Shown here piece by piece: positions 31,208 through 40,190 of a stretch of DNA of 43,696 bases; the first letter of the stretch is position 1; the number at the start of each line of letters is the position of its first letter. The notes beneath the pieces were generated by a model. It had not been told where the DNA came from and did no database searches. It saw only the letters and a list, made by a program, of their open reading frames with translations. Source of the DNA: Thermoplasmata archaeon (GTDB lineage: Archaea > Thermoplasmatota > Thermoplasmata > Lutacidiplasmatales > UBA184); assembly GCA_027314165.1 (NCBI GenBank), contig DAHVCH010000019.1, positions 1-43,696 of the forward strand, in the 5' to 3' direction. The translations under genes were made by a program, and so were the position numbers.

Positions 31208-31321
31208 CTTGCGGGGCCGGGACCTTCTCCTGCCCAGCTTCCCCAGCTCTCGCCTAGGACCCGTCCGGGGCCCGGACGCTCAGGAGCGCGCGCCTGTCGC
31301 TGGACGTCGTGAAGCTCCGCC

Positions 31322-32041
31322 TCAACCGTTCCGGCGAGGCGTGGACCGACCCAAGACCTTGGGAGGGGCGGTCGGGGGAGCCGGCACCTTCGCCGGCTCG
31401 TCTTGCTTGGCGCCTTCCCAGCGGGCCCGGAACTCCGGCAGGGATTGGGAGAGCGGCGGGAGGTAGATCCGGCCTTCGGAGGCGTCCCCGATGGCGAGCG
31501 CGTTGCCCTGCACGAACCATCGCCCCACCCACGCGCAGAGGACCGCGTCCAGTTCGTCGTGGGTCAGGCCGCCACGTCCCACGTCCCCGCGGAACCCTCG
31601 GCGGAGAAGCGCCCTCCGCAGACGCTCGGTCCCCTGGTTCTTCCGCGGGATCCCGAGCATGTCCTGCGCGCCTCCCGGATAGGACTCGATCGCCGGGACC
31701 CCCTCCGCCTCGAACCGGGCCTTCATCCGGATCCCCCGGGCCGTCAGCATCCGCATGGGCCCGAGGGTGATGGGGAAGAACGGGATGCCTAGGCGGCGCA
31801 GCTCCAGGTCGCAGGCGCGAAAGTGCGGTGGAGAGGGGATGTCCAGGCTCTTCCTGCCCCGCGGGAGCCCCAGCGGAGCGTCGATGCACACGACCTCGGG
31901 CTCACCTTCCAGGGTCCAGGACACGATCTCCTCGTCGTCGTACAGGGGCCGGGTCGTGGTCCTCCACGGTCCGTCGAGCCGGCAGCCACCCGTCGTCCGG
32001 GCGGGGCTTCCCGCGAGATCGAGACCCACGACCCGCCTCAT
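31322..32041 (-). CDS. DUF429 family protein (RNase H-like fold)
   Basis: A 239-residue protein of DUF429 (COG2410), a family predicted to have the RNase H fold and perhaps nuclease activity. The acidic residues expected at the active site are visible: Asp8 in 'VVGLDLAG', Asp54 in 'VVCIDAPLGLP', Glu119 in 'AIESYPGG' and Asp162/Asp165 in 'THDELDAVLCA'. The C-terminal ~40 residues are a Pro/Lys-rich tail outside the fold. The frame is open to 32575, but homology begins at the ATG at 32041. No clear TATA box is seen in the 85 bp before it, so it may be read through from the large surface-protein gene upstream. Substrate unknown. Confidence 0.85.
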   Translation of the reverse strand: MRRVVGLDLAGSPARTTGGCRLDGPWRTTTRPLYDDEEIVSWTLEGEPEVVCIDAPLGLPRGRKSLDIPSPPHFRACDLELRRLGIPFFPITLGPMRMLTARGIRMKARFEAEGVPAIESYPGGAQDMLGIPRKNQGTERLRRALLRRGFRGDVGRGGLTHDELDAVLCAWVGRWFVQGNALAIGDASEGRIYLPPLSQSLPEFRARWEGAKQDEPAKVPAPPTAPPKVLGRSTPRRNG

Positions 32042-32126
32042 GCGCCGGCTCACGAGCCTCGGCAGCGGAAGACGGTGCGCGTCGGGCCCCCCCGGGGCCC
32101 GGTCGGGGTCCCAGGGGACCCGAGCG

Positions 32127-35100
32127 CTACTTCCAGGCGACCCCGCAGGAGCGACAGAAAAGATCGGGGTCGACGGGGCCCCCGCAGATGGAGCAACCCG
32201 TGGCGGGGGTCGATGGGGCTGCGATGGAGCCGGTGGGGGTTCCCTCCGCAGGGGCCGACGGGCCGGTCCCGTCGGTAGGTTGAGGCGTCGTGGGAACGGT
32301 GGACTCGTCCCAGGGAGCCTCCTCTCGCGGAGGTGAGGTCGCAGCCCCCGGGGAAGTCCCCGGTGAAGGGGCGGGGACGGCGTTCGTGGCCCCTTCCGCC
32401 GCGGGGGTAGCCGAGGGCGTGGGCGGAGAGGACCCCGAGGGCGCGGTCCCTCCCGAGCTCGATCCGCCACCGGGACCGCCGGCCGTCCCGCTCGTCGGAG
32501 GAGATGCGGTCGGGGGTGCCTCCGCGGCATCGTCCGACGCCGGGCCCAGAGGTCCCGGGTGCGGCGCCACCTCATCGATAGAACCGGGGTAGCCCGCGAC
32601 CGCGTCGTCGTCCGGCAGCGGGTGGCCGACCGGGGAGGGAGCCGCCTCGTGCATCGCGTCCAGGGCCGCCCCGTCCTGAAGGAGAGCGAGGCCGGCCCTG
32701 TGACGGCGGTTCCGGTCCAGGTAGTACACCAGGAGCCCGACCGCGACCGCGATGGCGAGGACGAGGGCCCACCAGTACGTTCCGATGAAGTGACCGAAGG
32801 GATTGGGCGGAGGGGCCACGTTCAGGACCACGGAGGCGTTGGCCTCCCGGTGGTCCTGGTCGATGACCGTGAGCTTGACGTGGTAGACCCCTGCCGCGTT
32901 CGGCGAGCACGTCCCTCCCGCGAGGCCCAGGCCCGAGCACCCGGGGGGCGCCCCTCCGTAGGTGAAGTTCAGCGCTCCCGCGCCCCCCGACACCTTCGCC
33001 AGGAAGGTCACCTGCTGCCCGACGGTGGAGTTCCCAGGGTTGACGGTGAACACCCCGATCACGGGGTCCGGCTCCACCAGGACCGAGCCGTTGGCGAAGA
33101 GGCTCGCTCCCGTCGCGTCGGTGAGGTGGACCTCCAGGGAGAACCTCCCCGCCAGGGTCGGCACGCACGTGAGCGGGGCGACGTCCTCCGACGCACATCC
33201 CGGCGGGAGCGCGAGGTAGGTGTACGTGTAGGGAGCCGTCCCGCCCGTGGTCGGTACGGCGATGGACAGGGCGCTCCCGATGGACAGCTTGGAGGGGGAT
33301 GGAACGATCCCCTGGGTCCCGAGAGCGGGGTTGATCGTCACGGTGAGGTTGGCGAACACGCTCGCCCTTGCTCCGTCCGTGACCTGGACCTCGACGGTGT
33401 ACCTCCCTGTGGTCGACGGGATGCAGCCCAGCGTTGCCGTGTTCTGACCCGTGCACCCCGGGGGAAGCCCGAAGTACGCGTAGGCGAGGGGAGTGGTCCC
33501 CCCGGTCGTGGAGACCGTGGTGTTGAGCGACTGGCCGAGGTCCAGTTCCCCCGGGGCGGTGGCCGCGAACACCCCCGAGAAGGAGCCCAGCGCAAGGGCG
33601 GGGTTCACCTGCAGGAGCAGCGTCGAGGTGGAGCTCGCGCCGGTGCTGTCGTTGACCCAGGCCCGGATCGTGTAGGCTCCCGCCGCGGTGAAGACATGCG
33701 CCGGATACGCGGCGAAGGAGTATCCTCCATCGCCGAAGCGCCAGGCCGCAGCGTAGGCCGGGGTCCCGCCCCAGTAGGTTAGCCCAAAGTCTACCGTGAG
33801 CCCGACGTCGGTGGGGTTCGTCGAGGGGAGGATCACCGGGACGCTGAGGCCCTTGTTCACCGTGACCGAGAGGCTCTGGCCCGCCGAACCGCCCCCGCTG
33901 TCGTTCGCCCACAGCCGTGCGGTGTAGTTCCCCGGGGCCGAGTAGACGTGGGTCGTGGTGATCCCGGTCCCCGAGGACCCGTCCCCAAAGTCCCACGCCT
34001 CCGAGAAGGGCGGCGTTCCTCCGGAGGGCGAGGCGGAGAACTGCACGCTCGTCCCGGCGTCCGCAGGGTTGGGGGAGACGCTCGCGGTGGCCGAAGGCGC
34101 GGGGTTGACGCTGACGCTCACCACCGCCTTGGCGGTGTGGCCCGGGGTGTCGTTCACCCATGCCGTCGCGAGGTAGGTGCCCACCGCGGAGTAGGCGTGA
34201 GCGGGGGAGGCGCCGGACCCGTTCGTCCCATCGCCGAACCTCCAGTCGTAGTGGAAGGGGGCCGTGCCTCCCGAGACGAGCGCGGAGAACGTCGTGGAAG
34301 CTCCCACGTCCACCGGGTCCGGCGTCGCTTTGATCGTCGCCGTGGGGAGGGGATTGATGGTGGCTCCGACCGAGGCGGTCGCCACCCCGCTCGCCGAGTC
34401 GTTGACCCACATCCAGGCGGTGTAGGCCCCCACGGCCCCGTACGTGTGGACGTTCGAGAGCCCCGTCGCGGCGCCCCCGTCGCCGAAGCGCATGGCGACG
34501 GAGTAGGGAGGCGACCCTCCAGCTGCCGATCCCGTGAAGGAGATCGAGGAGCCGATGTCCGTCGCGGAGGGGGTCGCCGTCAGCGTGGCCGTCAAGGAGG
34601 CCGAGCCTCCGAAGTACGTGTAGGCGTCAGTGAGGTCGCTGATGGGCGTGGCGCAGTCCCAGCCGGAGAACTCCAGGGCCGTGCTGTCCGCAGGGTCGTC
34701 CGCCAGGGCCCCTTGGCCGCGCGCCGTGAGCGTGGGGGAAGGGTACTGCTGCGTCCAGGCCCCGGCCTTGTAGGTCCAGGTGGAGGACGTACAGCTCCCG
34801 CTCCCAGTGACCCCCCCCACCAGGAGGACCGTGCTGGCCGCCGTGTCCCAGGTCATCATGTTCGCGATGTTGGCCAAGCTTCCGGGGTTGCTGGTGGGGT
34901 TGAGCTGGACCCATCCCCCCGCAACGAACTCCCAGGTGTCCGATTCGTAGGTGGTGCCGCCCAGCCCTCCGTAGAGGAGGACGTAGTTGTCCGCCACGTC
35001 GAAGGTCATCGCCGCCGTGTAGCGCGGCGAGGGGCCCCCGGAGAGGGACACGAGGCTCCACTGTCCGGCCGAGAAGCTCCAGGTGTCCCCCAGGTCGAGG

Positions 35101-35816
35101 CCCACGGCGGCCGAGCCCCCGAAGAGGACCACGTACCCGTCGGCGGCATCGTAGGTCATCGAGGGGAAGTCGCGCGCCGACGGTGACTGGGAGGGCGAGA
35201 GGAGGGTCCACACCCCCGCCTTGAACGTCCAGGTGTCCGAGTAGTAGGTGTTCGAGTGCTCGTCGGCTCCGCCGAAGAGCACGACGTACCCGTCCGCCGA
35301 GTCGTAGGCGATCCCCGAACCGAACCGGGGGGAAGGCGAGGTGGTGGGGGAGAGCTGGGTCCAGGTCCCGCCCTTGTACGTCCACGTGTCGCCGGGCTCG
35401 GTGTTCGTGACGTCCTGCAGGCCCCCGTACATCAGGACGTACCCGTCGGCCGCGTCGTAGACCATCGCCGCGCCCTCCCGGGCGATCGGCGAACACGGGG
35501 AACAGGTGGTGTTCCAGGCGGGGGTCCCTCCGGGAACCGTGGACGAGGCTAGGGACGACCGGGCCGACGCGCACGCCGCGCGGGAGGTGGGGTCCGTGCC
35601 ACACGTGCCGGTCCCAGTCCCCGCGGAGAGAGCCCCTACGTGGGAGACGGACGCGGTCCCAGAGAGCGATACCGCCGGTGACCCCGACCCTTGGCCTGCG
35701 CTCGCGAGACCCAAGGCCGGGACCGAGGACGCCGCAAAGAGGAGCAGAAGGGCCAGGACGGCCGACGCGCGAAGGAGGGGGCCCCCGGCAGCGGTGGTCG
35801 ACCTGCCATCGCCCAT
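32127..35816 (-). CDS. Giant surface protein: kelch propeller, PKD repeats, TM, cytosolic zinc ribbon
   Basis: A 1229-residue type I membrane protein. A signal peptide (about 14-38) is followed by six kelch-like repeats (about 118-395; each 'YDAADGYVVLFGG...DTWTF..G.W'), consistent with a six-bladed propeller. Four PKD domains follow ('FGDG' near 445, 529, 610 and 694), then three Ig-like repeats with paired cysteines ('LPPGC...C.P' near 785, 870 and 960). A single span sits at about 1010-1030. The ~175-residue cytoplasmic tail is Pro/Ser/Gly/Ala-rich and ends in a zinc ribbon, CSICGG...CRSCG (1208 to the end). More than ten N-x-S/T sequons dot the exterior. PKD and kelch modules usually mediate adhesion or glycan/protein binding. 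The cytosolic zinc ribbon is unexpected and suggests signalling or docking. A TATA-like box lies about 37 bases before the ATG. Confidence 0.9.
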   Translation of the reverse strand: MGDGRSTTAAGGPLLRASAVLALLLLFAASSVPALGLASAGQGSGSPAVSLSGTASVSHVGALSAGTGTGTCGTDPTSRAACASARSSLASSTVPGGTPAWNTTCSPCSPIAREGAAMVYDAADGYVLMYGGLQDVTNTEPGDTWTYKGGTWTQLSPTTSPSPRFGSGIAYDSADGYVVLFGGADEHSNTYYSDTWTFKAGVWTLLSPSQSPSARDFPSMTYDAADGYVVLFGGSAAVGLDLGDTWSFSAGQWSLVSLSGGPSPRYTAAMTFDVADNYVLLYGGLGGTTYESDTWEFVAGGWVQLNPTSNPGSLANIANMMTWDTAASTVLLVGGVTGSGSCTSSTWTYKAGAWTQQYPSPTLTARGQGALADDPADSTALEFSGWDCATPISDLTDAYTYFGGSASLTATLTATPSATDIGSSISFTGSAAGGSPPYSVAMRFGDGGAATGLSNVHTYGAVGAYTAWMWVNDSASGVATASVGATINPLPTATIKATPDPVDVGASTTFSALVSGGTAPFHYDWRFGDGTNGSGASPAHAYSAVGTYLATAWVNDTPGHTAKAVVSVSVNPAPSATASVSPNPADAGTSVQFSASPSGGTPPFSEAWDFGDGSSGTGITTTHVYSAPGNYTARLWANDSGGGSAGQSLSVTVNKGLSVPVILPSTNPTDVGLTVDFGLTYWGGTPAYAAAWRFGDGGYSFAAYPAHVFTAAGAYTIRAWVNDSTGASSTSTLLLQVNPALALGSFSGVFAATAPGELDLGQSLNTTVSTTGGTTPLAYAYFGLPPGCTGQNTATLGCIPSTTGRYTVEVQVTDGARASVFANLTVTINPALGTQGIVPSPSKLSIGSALSIAVPTTGGTAPYTYTYLALPPGCASEDVAPLTCVPTLAGRFSLEVHLTDATGASLFANGSVLVEPDPVIGVFTVNPGNSTVGQQVTFLAKVSGGAGALNFTYGGAPPGCSGLGLAGGTCSPNAAGVYHVKLTVIDQDHREANASVVLNVAPPPNPFGHFIGTYWWALVLAIAVAVGLLVYYLDRNRRHRAGLALLQDGAALDAMHEAAPSPVGHPLPDDDAVAGYPGSIDEVAPHPGPLGPASDDAAEAPPTASPPTSGTAGGPGGGSSSGGTAPSGSSPPTPSATPAAEGATNAVPAPSPGTSPGAATSPPREEAPWDESTVPTTPQPTDGTGPSAPAEGTPTGSIAAPSTPATGCSICGGPVDPDLFCRSCGVAWK

Positions 35817-35847
35817 CCGGTCCCCGCCGGGCGGAGCTATCGGCGTG

Positions 35848-35857
35848 GGACATAACC
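35848..35857 (-). promoter_or_regulatory. TATA-like box of the giant surface-protein gene
   Basis: The minus strand reads GGGTTATGTC, predicting a transcript start about 11 bases before the ATG at 35816. Confidence 0.45.
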
Positions 35858-35977
35858 CTAGGCCAGGAAGACGCGCGGGTGCCCTCGCGAGGGAGACTCG
35901 AAGGGGCCCCGCTTCCCAGGCCGCGGGGCGCTCTGGCCAGTAGGGTCAGGACCCATTCCCAGGACCCCCTCCATTCA

Positions 35978-35986
35978 TCTAATTGG
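35978..35986 (+). promoter_or_regulatory. TATA-like box of the receiver-domain gene
   Basis: TCTAATTGG, predicting a start near 36008 and a leader of about 21 bases to the ATG at 36029. This argues against the upstream in-frame ATG at 35993. Confidence 0.4.
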
Positions 35987-36028
35987 TCAACGATGGTGGA
36001 GGGGAGCGGCCGATCGACCTTGCCAGAG

Positions 36029-36442
36029 ATGGAGCCCGTCCATGTCCTGGTCGTCGAGGACGACCCGGATCAGGTGGCCCTGCTCCACGTGATGGCCCGC
36101 AAGTGCACGGTCCCCGTCCGTCTGCACGTGGCCGAGAACGGGCTCGACGCGCTGCAGTACCTGTGGGGGACGGCCGAAGCAGGCTCCCGGAACCAGGCGC
36201 AGCTCGTCCTCCTCGATCTCGAGCTCCCGGAGCTCGACGGGAGGAAGGTCCTCACCGAGATCCGGGCGGACCCCCGCCTGGCGAAGGTCCCCGTCGTGAT
36301 CGTCTCGGCCTCCCAAAGCGCCGACGACGTCAAGCACGCCTACGAGCTGCAGGCGAGCGGGTTCCTCCGCAAGCCCATCGTCGCCGAGGACCTGGAAGCC
36401 ATGGTCCGCCAGGTCGTCCACCGCGCGGCCCGCTGGGGCTGA
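36029..36442 (+). CDS. Stand-alone response regulator receiver (Rcp1/CheY type)
   Basis: A 137-residue receiver with nothing attached. The acidic pocket is Glu10-Asp11-Asp12, the phospho-acceptor is Asp63 in 'LVLLDLELPELDG', the switch residue is Ser93 in 'VIVSAS', and Lys115 is in 'FLRKP'. The loop after the second helix ('ALQYLWGTAEAGSRNQ') and 'YELQASGFLRKPI' mark the Rcp1-like subgroup, which is usually phosphorylated by phytochrome-type or other sensor kinases. No histidine kinase lies in the window. The frame is open upstream to 35678, but the domain begins exactly at the ATG at 36029. It diverges from the giant surface-protein gene and precedes the unknown 376-residue protein by 110 bp on the same strand. 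Confidence 0.93.
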   Translation: MEPVHVLVVEDDPDQVALLHVMARKCTVPVRLHVAENGLDALQYLWGTAEAGSRNQAQLVLLDLELPELDGRKVLTEIRADPRLAKVPVVIVSASQSADDVKHAYELQASGFLRKPIVAEDLEAMVRQVVHRAARWG

Positions 36443-36552
36443 GCGCCTTCGCGAACGCACCCTGGCCATCCCCCCGGCCCGTGGTGGCGCCGGTTTCCGG
36501 CGACCCCTCCATACCGACGTATCGACACCCGCAAGAATCATGTTCGAGCCCG

Positions 36553-37683
36553 ATGCTGATTCTCCACGCCCTGGGGGGGAGGCTCGTCGAAATGGTCCTG
36601 CTCGCAAGACATCAGGCCCGCCGGGCCTACGTCAGCGAGGGGACGGAGCTACCTTCCTGGCTGGTCTTCGACGTCGAGACCTACGGGTACTCCCGGGTCG
36701 GGTACCTGGGCACGCTGCTCAAGGACCACCCGGGGGTGGCGCGCTCCCCCGAGCTCGGTCTCGTCGACCTGGCTTCGCTCCAGCGCGAGGGCATCGAGCT
36801 TGCCCCGGCGGTCTTCCGCGCCCTCAACCTCGAGGAGGCGAGCGGGTTCGTCTGGGGCAAGGACCCCGCGACGATGCACAACGAGCGGCTCGTGGTGGCC
36901 GAGCTGGAGAACGCGGTGTTCGGGACCTACCTCAAGTCCGGGGATGCTGCGCTCCTCCGAACGCTGGACCGGGCCCTGGACCACCTGGCCCTTCCCCACA
37001 CCGACCGCTGGACCATCTACCTCGAGCGGGCGCACCGCGAGTTCGCGAAGCGGAAGGGCGAGGCGACGGAGAGAGAGCTCACCCTGGTCGAGCCTCTGCC
37101 GATCAGCCTGCGCGCGGAGGCCAAGGACCGGAAGGACCCGCTCCTGCGGCTCGTGGAGAGCCTGGTGAGCGGCTACCTGAGCTACCTGCCCGACGCCGTG
37201 AAGCGGAAGCTCCTGTCGACCGGCTGCGCCTACGTCCCCAACATGCGGCTCCTTCTGAAGCAGTTCCCCGAGCTCGCCCTCGACCAGAACGTGCTCAAGG
37301 TGGACTTCTTCTCCGGCGAGGGGGGCCGCAGCCGGGGCAACCGGACCGCTCGGAAGCTCCTCGGCCTCGAGCCCGGCAACGGCTGGGTCCTCATCCGCGA
37401 TGCCCGTCGCCAGATCGAGCACAACCTCTCCGAGACGCTGAAGACCCGTTTCGAGCGGGAGATCGAGGCCCGGCACCACCGGACCCCCCTCACCGTCGAG
37501 AAGGTCCAGCTCTCCACGCTCCTCAACGAGCACGGCGTGGGCTGCACGTTCGACCGGGACAACCGGAAGAGCCGCAAGCACGCCTGGACCACGCTCATCT
37601 CCGGGACGGAGCGCCCCGTCCTCGGCGCGGCCGCGCTGGACGAGCTCGGCCTCCGCGAGCCCGCGGTTTCGGACCCACGCTGA
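36553..37683 (+). CDS. Protein of unknown function (376 residues)
   Basis: I do not recognise this family. The frame is open back to 35983, but everything before about 36553 is the shadow of the receiver gene. The ATG at 36553 fits a TATA-like GTATCGAC about 30 bases upstream; ATG 36592 is an alternative. The protein is soluble, with no membrane span, and mixed alpha/beta in look. It has basic C-terminal segments: 'RSRGNRTARKLLGL', 'VLIRDARRQIEHNLSETLKTRFEREIEARHHR' (this helix is quoted in parts: residues about 280-310) and 'DRDNRKSRKHAWTTLISG'. Arg/Lys density there suggests nucleic-acid or phosphate binding. No catalytic signature is apparent. Codon use and composition match its neighbours, so it looks native. 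It may act downstream of the receiver. Confidence 0.8.
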   Translation: MLILHALGGRLVEMVLLARHQARRAYVSEGTELPSWLVFDVETYGYSRVGYLGTLLKDHPGVARSPELGLVDLASLQREGIELAPAVFRALNLEEASGFVWGKDPATMHNERLVVAELENAVFGTYLKSGDAALLRTLDRALDHLALPHTDRWTIYLERAHREFAKRKGEATERELTLVEPLPISLRAEAKDRKDPLLRLVESLVSGYLSYLPDAVKRKLLSTGCAYVPNMRLLLKQFPELALDQNVLKVDFFSGEGGRSRGNRTARKLLGLEPGNGWVLIRDARRQIEHNLSETLKTRFEREIEARHHRTPLTVEKVQLSTLLNEHGVGCTFDRDNRKSRKHAWTTLISGTERPVLGAAALDELGLREPAVSDPR

Positions 37684-37707
37684 CACTGAGCCCAGGACCG
37701 GGGTGAA

Positions 37708-37764
37708 GGGCCCCCCACGGCCGGTGGTGGCCTCACCCAACGGTCTCGGCCGTGGGGACGGCCC
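37708..37764. terminator. Large interrupted hairpin between convergent genes
   Basis: CCCCACGGCCG (37713-37723) pairs perfectly with CGGCCGTGGGG (37747-37757), and GGGCC (37708-37712) with GGCCC (37760-37764) after a two-base bulge. This makes a 16-bp stem with a 23-base loop. It sits in the 152-bp gap between the convergent genes ending at 37683 and 37836, suiting a bidirectional transcript end. Confidence 0.5.
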
Positions 37765-37835
37765 AGGGAGGCGGGCCCCCCCGCGGGCACCGAGCCATCC
37801 CCGACCCTCCCGATCTCCCAGACCGACGGGAGCGG

Positions 37836-40190
37836 TCAGCTCCCCCGGTCGCCGGGTCGTTCCGTCCTCGCGGCGATCTCGCGCGCCAGCTCGCTCAGGA
37901 TGTCCTCGATCTCCGATTCGGGAGTGCAGCGGTGGTCCTCACCGGGCGTCGAGAGGGAGCCGCCGCAACGTTCGCACCGAGCACCCATGGGGGCGGAGCT
38001 CGGAGGAGATCCGCCGTCCTCCGCGACCTCGAAGGCCGGCGTGGGGGAGATGGAAGGGGGAGGATCCGGCCGCGACGGGCGCCCCGTGAACGACCTCTCG
38101 GGAGGGACCTGGGGCGTGGGGGAGCGCTTCGCCGAAGGGAGAGGGACCCACGGGCACGCCTGACCGACGAGCATTTCCTCGTCGTCCTCCCAGTTCTCGA
38201 GCCCTCCCGTCGGGACCGAAAGTTCTGGCTCCGTGACCGCGAGGGGCGGAGCCTCTGTGACGGCCGGAAGCGCAAGCGGCGCCGGTGCTCTCGCCTCGGC
38301 ATCGCCCGCGGGTGAGGGAGGTTCTGCGCCCTTCGGGGACGCCGGGAGAGGAGAGTTCTGGGAGGGAAGCTCCGGGAGCACGGCCGGCTCGGAGGGGGAG
38401 ACCAGCCCGGAGGACTCCGCGAGGGTTTGCCGACCCCCGGGAGTGTTGCCAAGACCGCGGACCTCCCCGACCGGGACCGGCACCGGCATCGGAGGGGGAG
38501 GCGAGGAAGCGGTCTCTGGAGCAGCACGGGGCCCAGCGAGGGCCGAGGGTCCTGGTGCGGGGGAGCGGGAAGGGCCAGCCCCCCCGCCACGGACCTTGGC
38601 TGGGGCCGGTCGGGGGGAGCTGTCGCGGGCGGGCCTGTGGCCCTGGTCTCCCGACCCACGTGGCGCCGCCGATGGCGCGAGGCGCGGCCCCCGGTCCGGT
38701 CCCGGGCGGCTCGTGAGGACCCCGGCACGCGCGGTGCCGCTCGCGGCCGCTGCGGAGGACCGTGGCACGGCGGGCCGAGGAGGGAGTGTCCTGGCGGGGG
38801 CCAGCGCGACCGCCCGTGTTCCCTGCGGCTGCTGAGCGGGAGGGTGGGGGCGCTGGGGGAGCTTGGGGGAGCGAGGGAGGTCGGGAGGACGTGACGGCCC
38901 TGCGGTGCTCACGGGGGGCGCGTGGGTTCCCGTTTTCGAGCTCTTGCCTCCGGGACGGGGCGAAGTTCCGGCACGCGTCCTACCTCCGGTGTTCCGGGCC
39001 CTGCGGCGGGCGGCGAAGAGCAGCAACGCCAGGCCCATCGCCACGAGAACGACGAACCCCATGTCCAGCGACGAGACCGAGATCCGGGGGAGTGCGATGA
39101 TCGCCTTTCCCCCATGGGAGGGAGGCGCGGTGGAGGCGACCTGGACCTCCAGCGGTGCGCTCTGGACCCGGGCTCCCAGGGCGTCCGTCACCGTGACCTG
39201 GAAGGCGTAGGAGGCCGAGTGCGCCGCGAGGAACTCGAACGTGGAGCCGTTCGCCCCGATCGCCGTTCCGTTCAAGGTCCACGCGAACTGGAGGCGGCCG
39301 GACCCTCCCGAGACCTCGGCCGCGAGGACCACCTGCTGGCCGACCATAGGTCGGAGGACGGAGGAGCTGAGGGCCACGACCAGAGGCGGCAGGATGGTCA
39401 GCGTGACCTGGGCTTGGACGCTCTCGGCTGGCGAGGCCCGGTCCTTGGCGACCACCGACAGAACATGGGTCCCTGCGGAGGAGGGGACGAGGGAGAGGGC
39501 CGTGCAGTTCCCCGTGCTCGAGATCGAGGTCCCATCGAGCCACCAGGAGCAGGAAGGGCTTCCCGTGCCGTTCTGGACCAGGAGGGAGAAGTTCGCCGGG
39601 AGACCCACCTCGAGTTGCTGCGGATCGCTCGCCCATCGGGCGTTGAGGGCGGGGGAGACGGGCACCGCGAGCGGGCCGGAACGCCCGCGCTTCCCGGCCG
39701 CGTCCTGGGCCGAGACGGAGAACGACGGGACCCCCGTCGCCCCGGTCGAAACCGTCCAGGAACTGCAGGGCCCCTGCCCCAGGTCCGTCTCGTTCTGCCA
39801 CCAATGGCAGGAGTAGGGAGGGGTCCCCCCCGAGACCTCGGCCACGAGGACCACGGGCTCCCCGACGTCCACGGCGGGGGTCGTGGTCGTGAGCGAGACG
39901 GAGAGGTTCGCTCCGGTGGGAGGGGTCGACGGCACGACGCGGCCCGCGACGGCAGGTTCCCCGCTGCCCGGGGGCAACGTCCACCATAGAGCCTCCACGG
40001 TCGGAGGAGCCGCCTGGGCGAGGAGCCCCCCGCTCCCCAGGATCAGAACCAGGGCGTTGGCCATGAGCATGATGAGGGGCTGCGCGTATCCTGTCGGTCG
40101 GCGAGCCGCCCGCCGAGGCCGGGGGGGCCGCCCTGTGGAACAGTTCAGCTGGCTCGACCGTGGCTGCGCTGGACGTGAGGAGACCGACAT
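37836..40190 (-). CDS. Exported Ig/PKD-like protein with TM, long Pro-rich tail and zinc-finger end
   Basis: A 784-residue protein. After a basic ~38-residue leader comes a signal-like span (about 39-59). About three beta-sandwich domains of PKD/Ig type follow (about 90-360; 'GEPVVLVAEVSGGTPPY', 'SFLLVQNGTG'-like and 'GQQVVLAAEVSGGSG' units, two with Cys pairs). A second span sits at about 374-393. A roughly 340-residue cytoplasmic tail is extremely rich in Pro, Ala, Ser, Gly and Arg. Near the end is a zinc-knuckle-like CERCGGS...EDHRC (about 734-750), then an acidic amphipathic helix 'IEDILSELAREIAART'. A stop lies two codons before the ATG, so the start cannot be further out, although an internal ATG at codon 41 is possible. 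The plan mirrors the 1229-residue protein at 32127. Confidence 0.85.
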   Translation of the reverse strand: MSVSSRPAQPRSSQLNCSTGRPPRPRRAARRPTGYAQPLIMLMANALVLILGSGGLLAQAAPPTVEALWWTLPPGSGEPAVAGRVVPSTPPTGANLSVSLTTTTPAVDVGEPVVLVAEVSGGTPPYSCHWWQNETDLGQGPCSSWTVSTGATGVPSFSVSAQDAAGKRGRSGPLAVPVSPALNARWASDPQQLEVGLPANFSLLVQNGTGSPSCSWWLDGTSISSTGNCTALSLVPSSAGTHVLSVVAKDRASPAESVQAQVTLTILPPLVVALSSSVLRPMVGQQVVLAAEVSGGSGRLQFAWTLNGTAIGANGSTFEFLAAHSASYAFQVTVTDALGARVQSAPLEVQVASTAPPSHGGKAIIALPRISVSSLDMGFVVLVAMGLALLLFAARRRARNTGGRTRAGTSPRPGGKSSKTGTHAPPVSTAGPSRPPDLPRSPKLPQRPHPPAQQPQGTRAVALAPARTLPPRPAVPRSSAAAASGTARAGVLTSRPGPDRGPRLAPSAAPRGSGDQGHRPARDSSPRPAPAKVRGGGAGPSRSPAPGPSALAGPRAAPETASSPPPPMPVPVPVGEVRGLGNTPGGRQTLAESSGLVSPSEPAVLPELPSQNSPLPASPKGAEPPSPAGDAEARAPAPLALPAVTEAPPLAVTEPELSVPTGGLENWEDDEEMLVGQACPWVPLPSAKRSPTPQVPPERSFTGRPSRPDPPPSISPTPAFEVAEDGGSPPSSAPMGARCERCGGSLSTPGEDHRCTPESEIEDILSELAREIAARTERPGDRGS

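Noticed and set aside
32559-33782. 407-codon plus-strand frame inside the giant surface-protein gene
   Set aside because: Opposite to PKD and Ig-like coding sequence, low complexity, no family resemblance.
38233-38835. Plus-strand frames inside the Pro-rich tail gene
   Set aside because: They arise from the repetitive G+C-rich coding of the disordered tail on the other strand.
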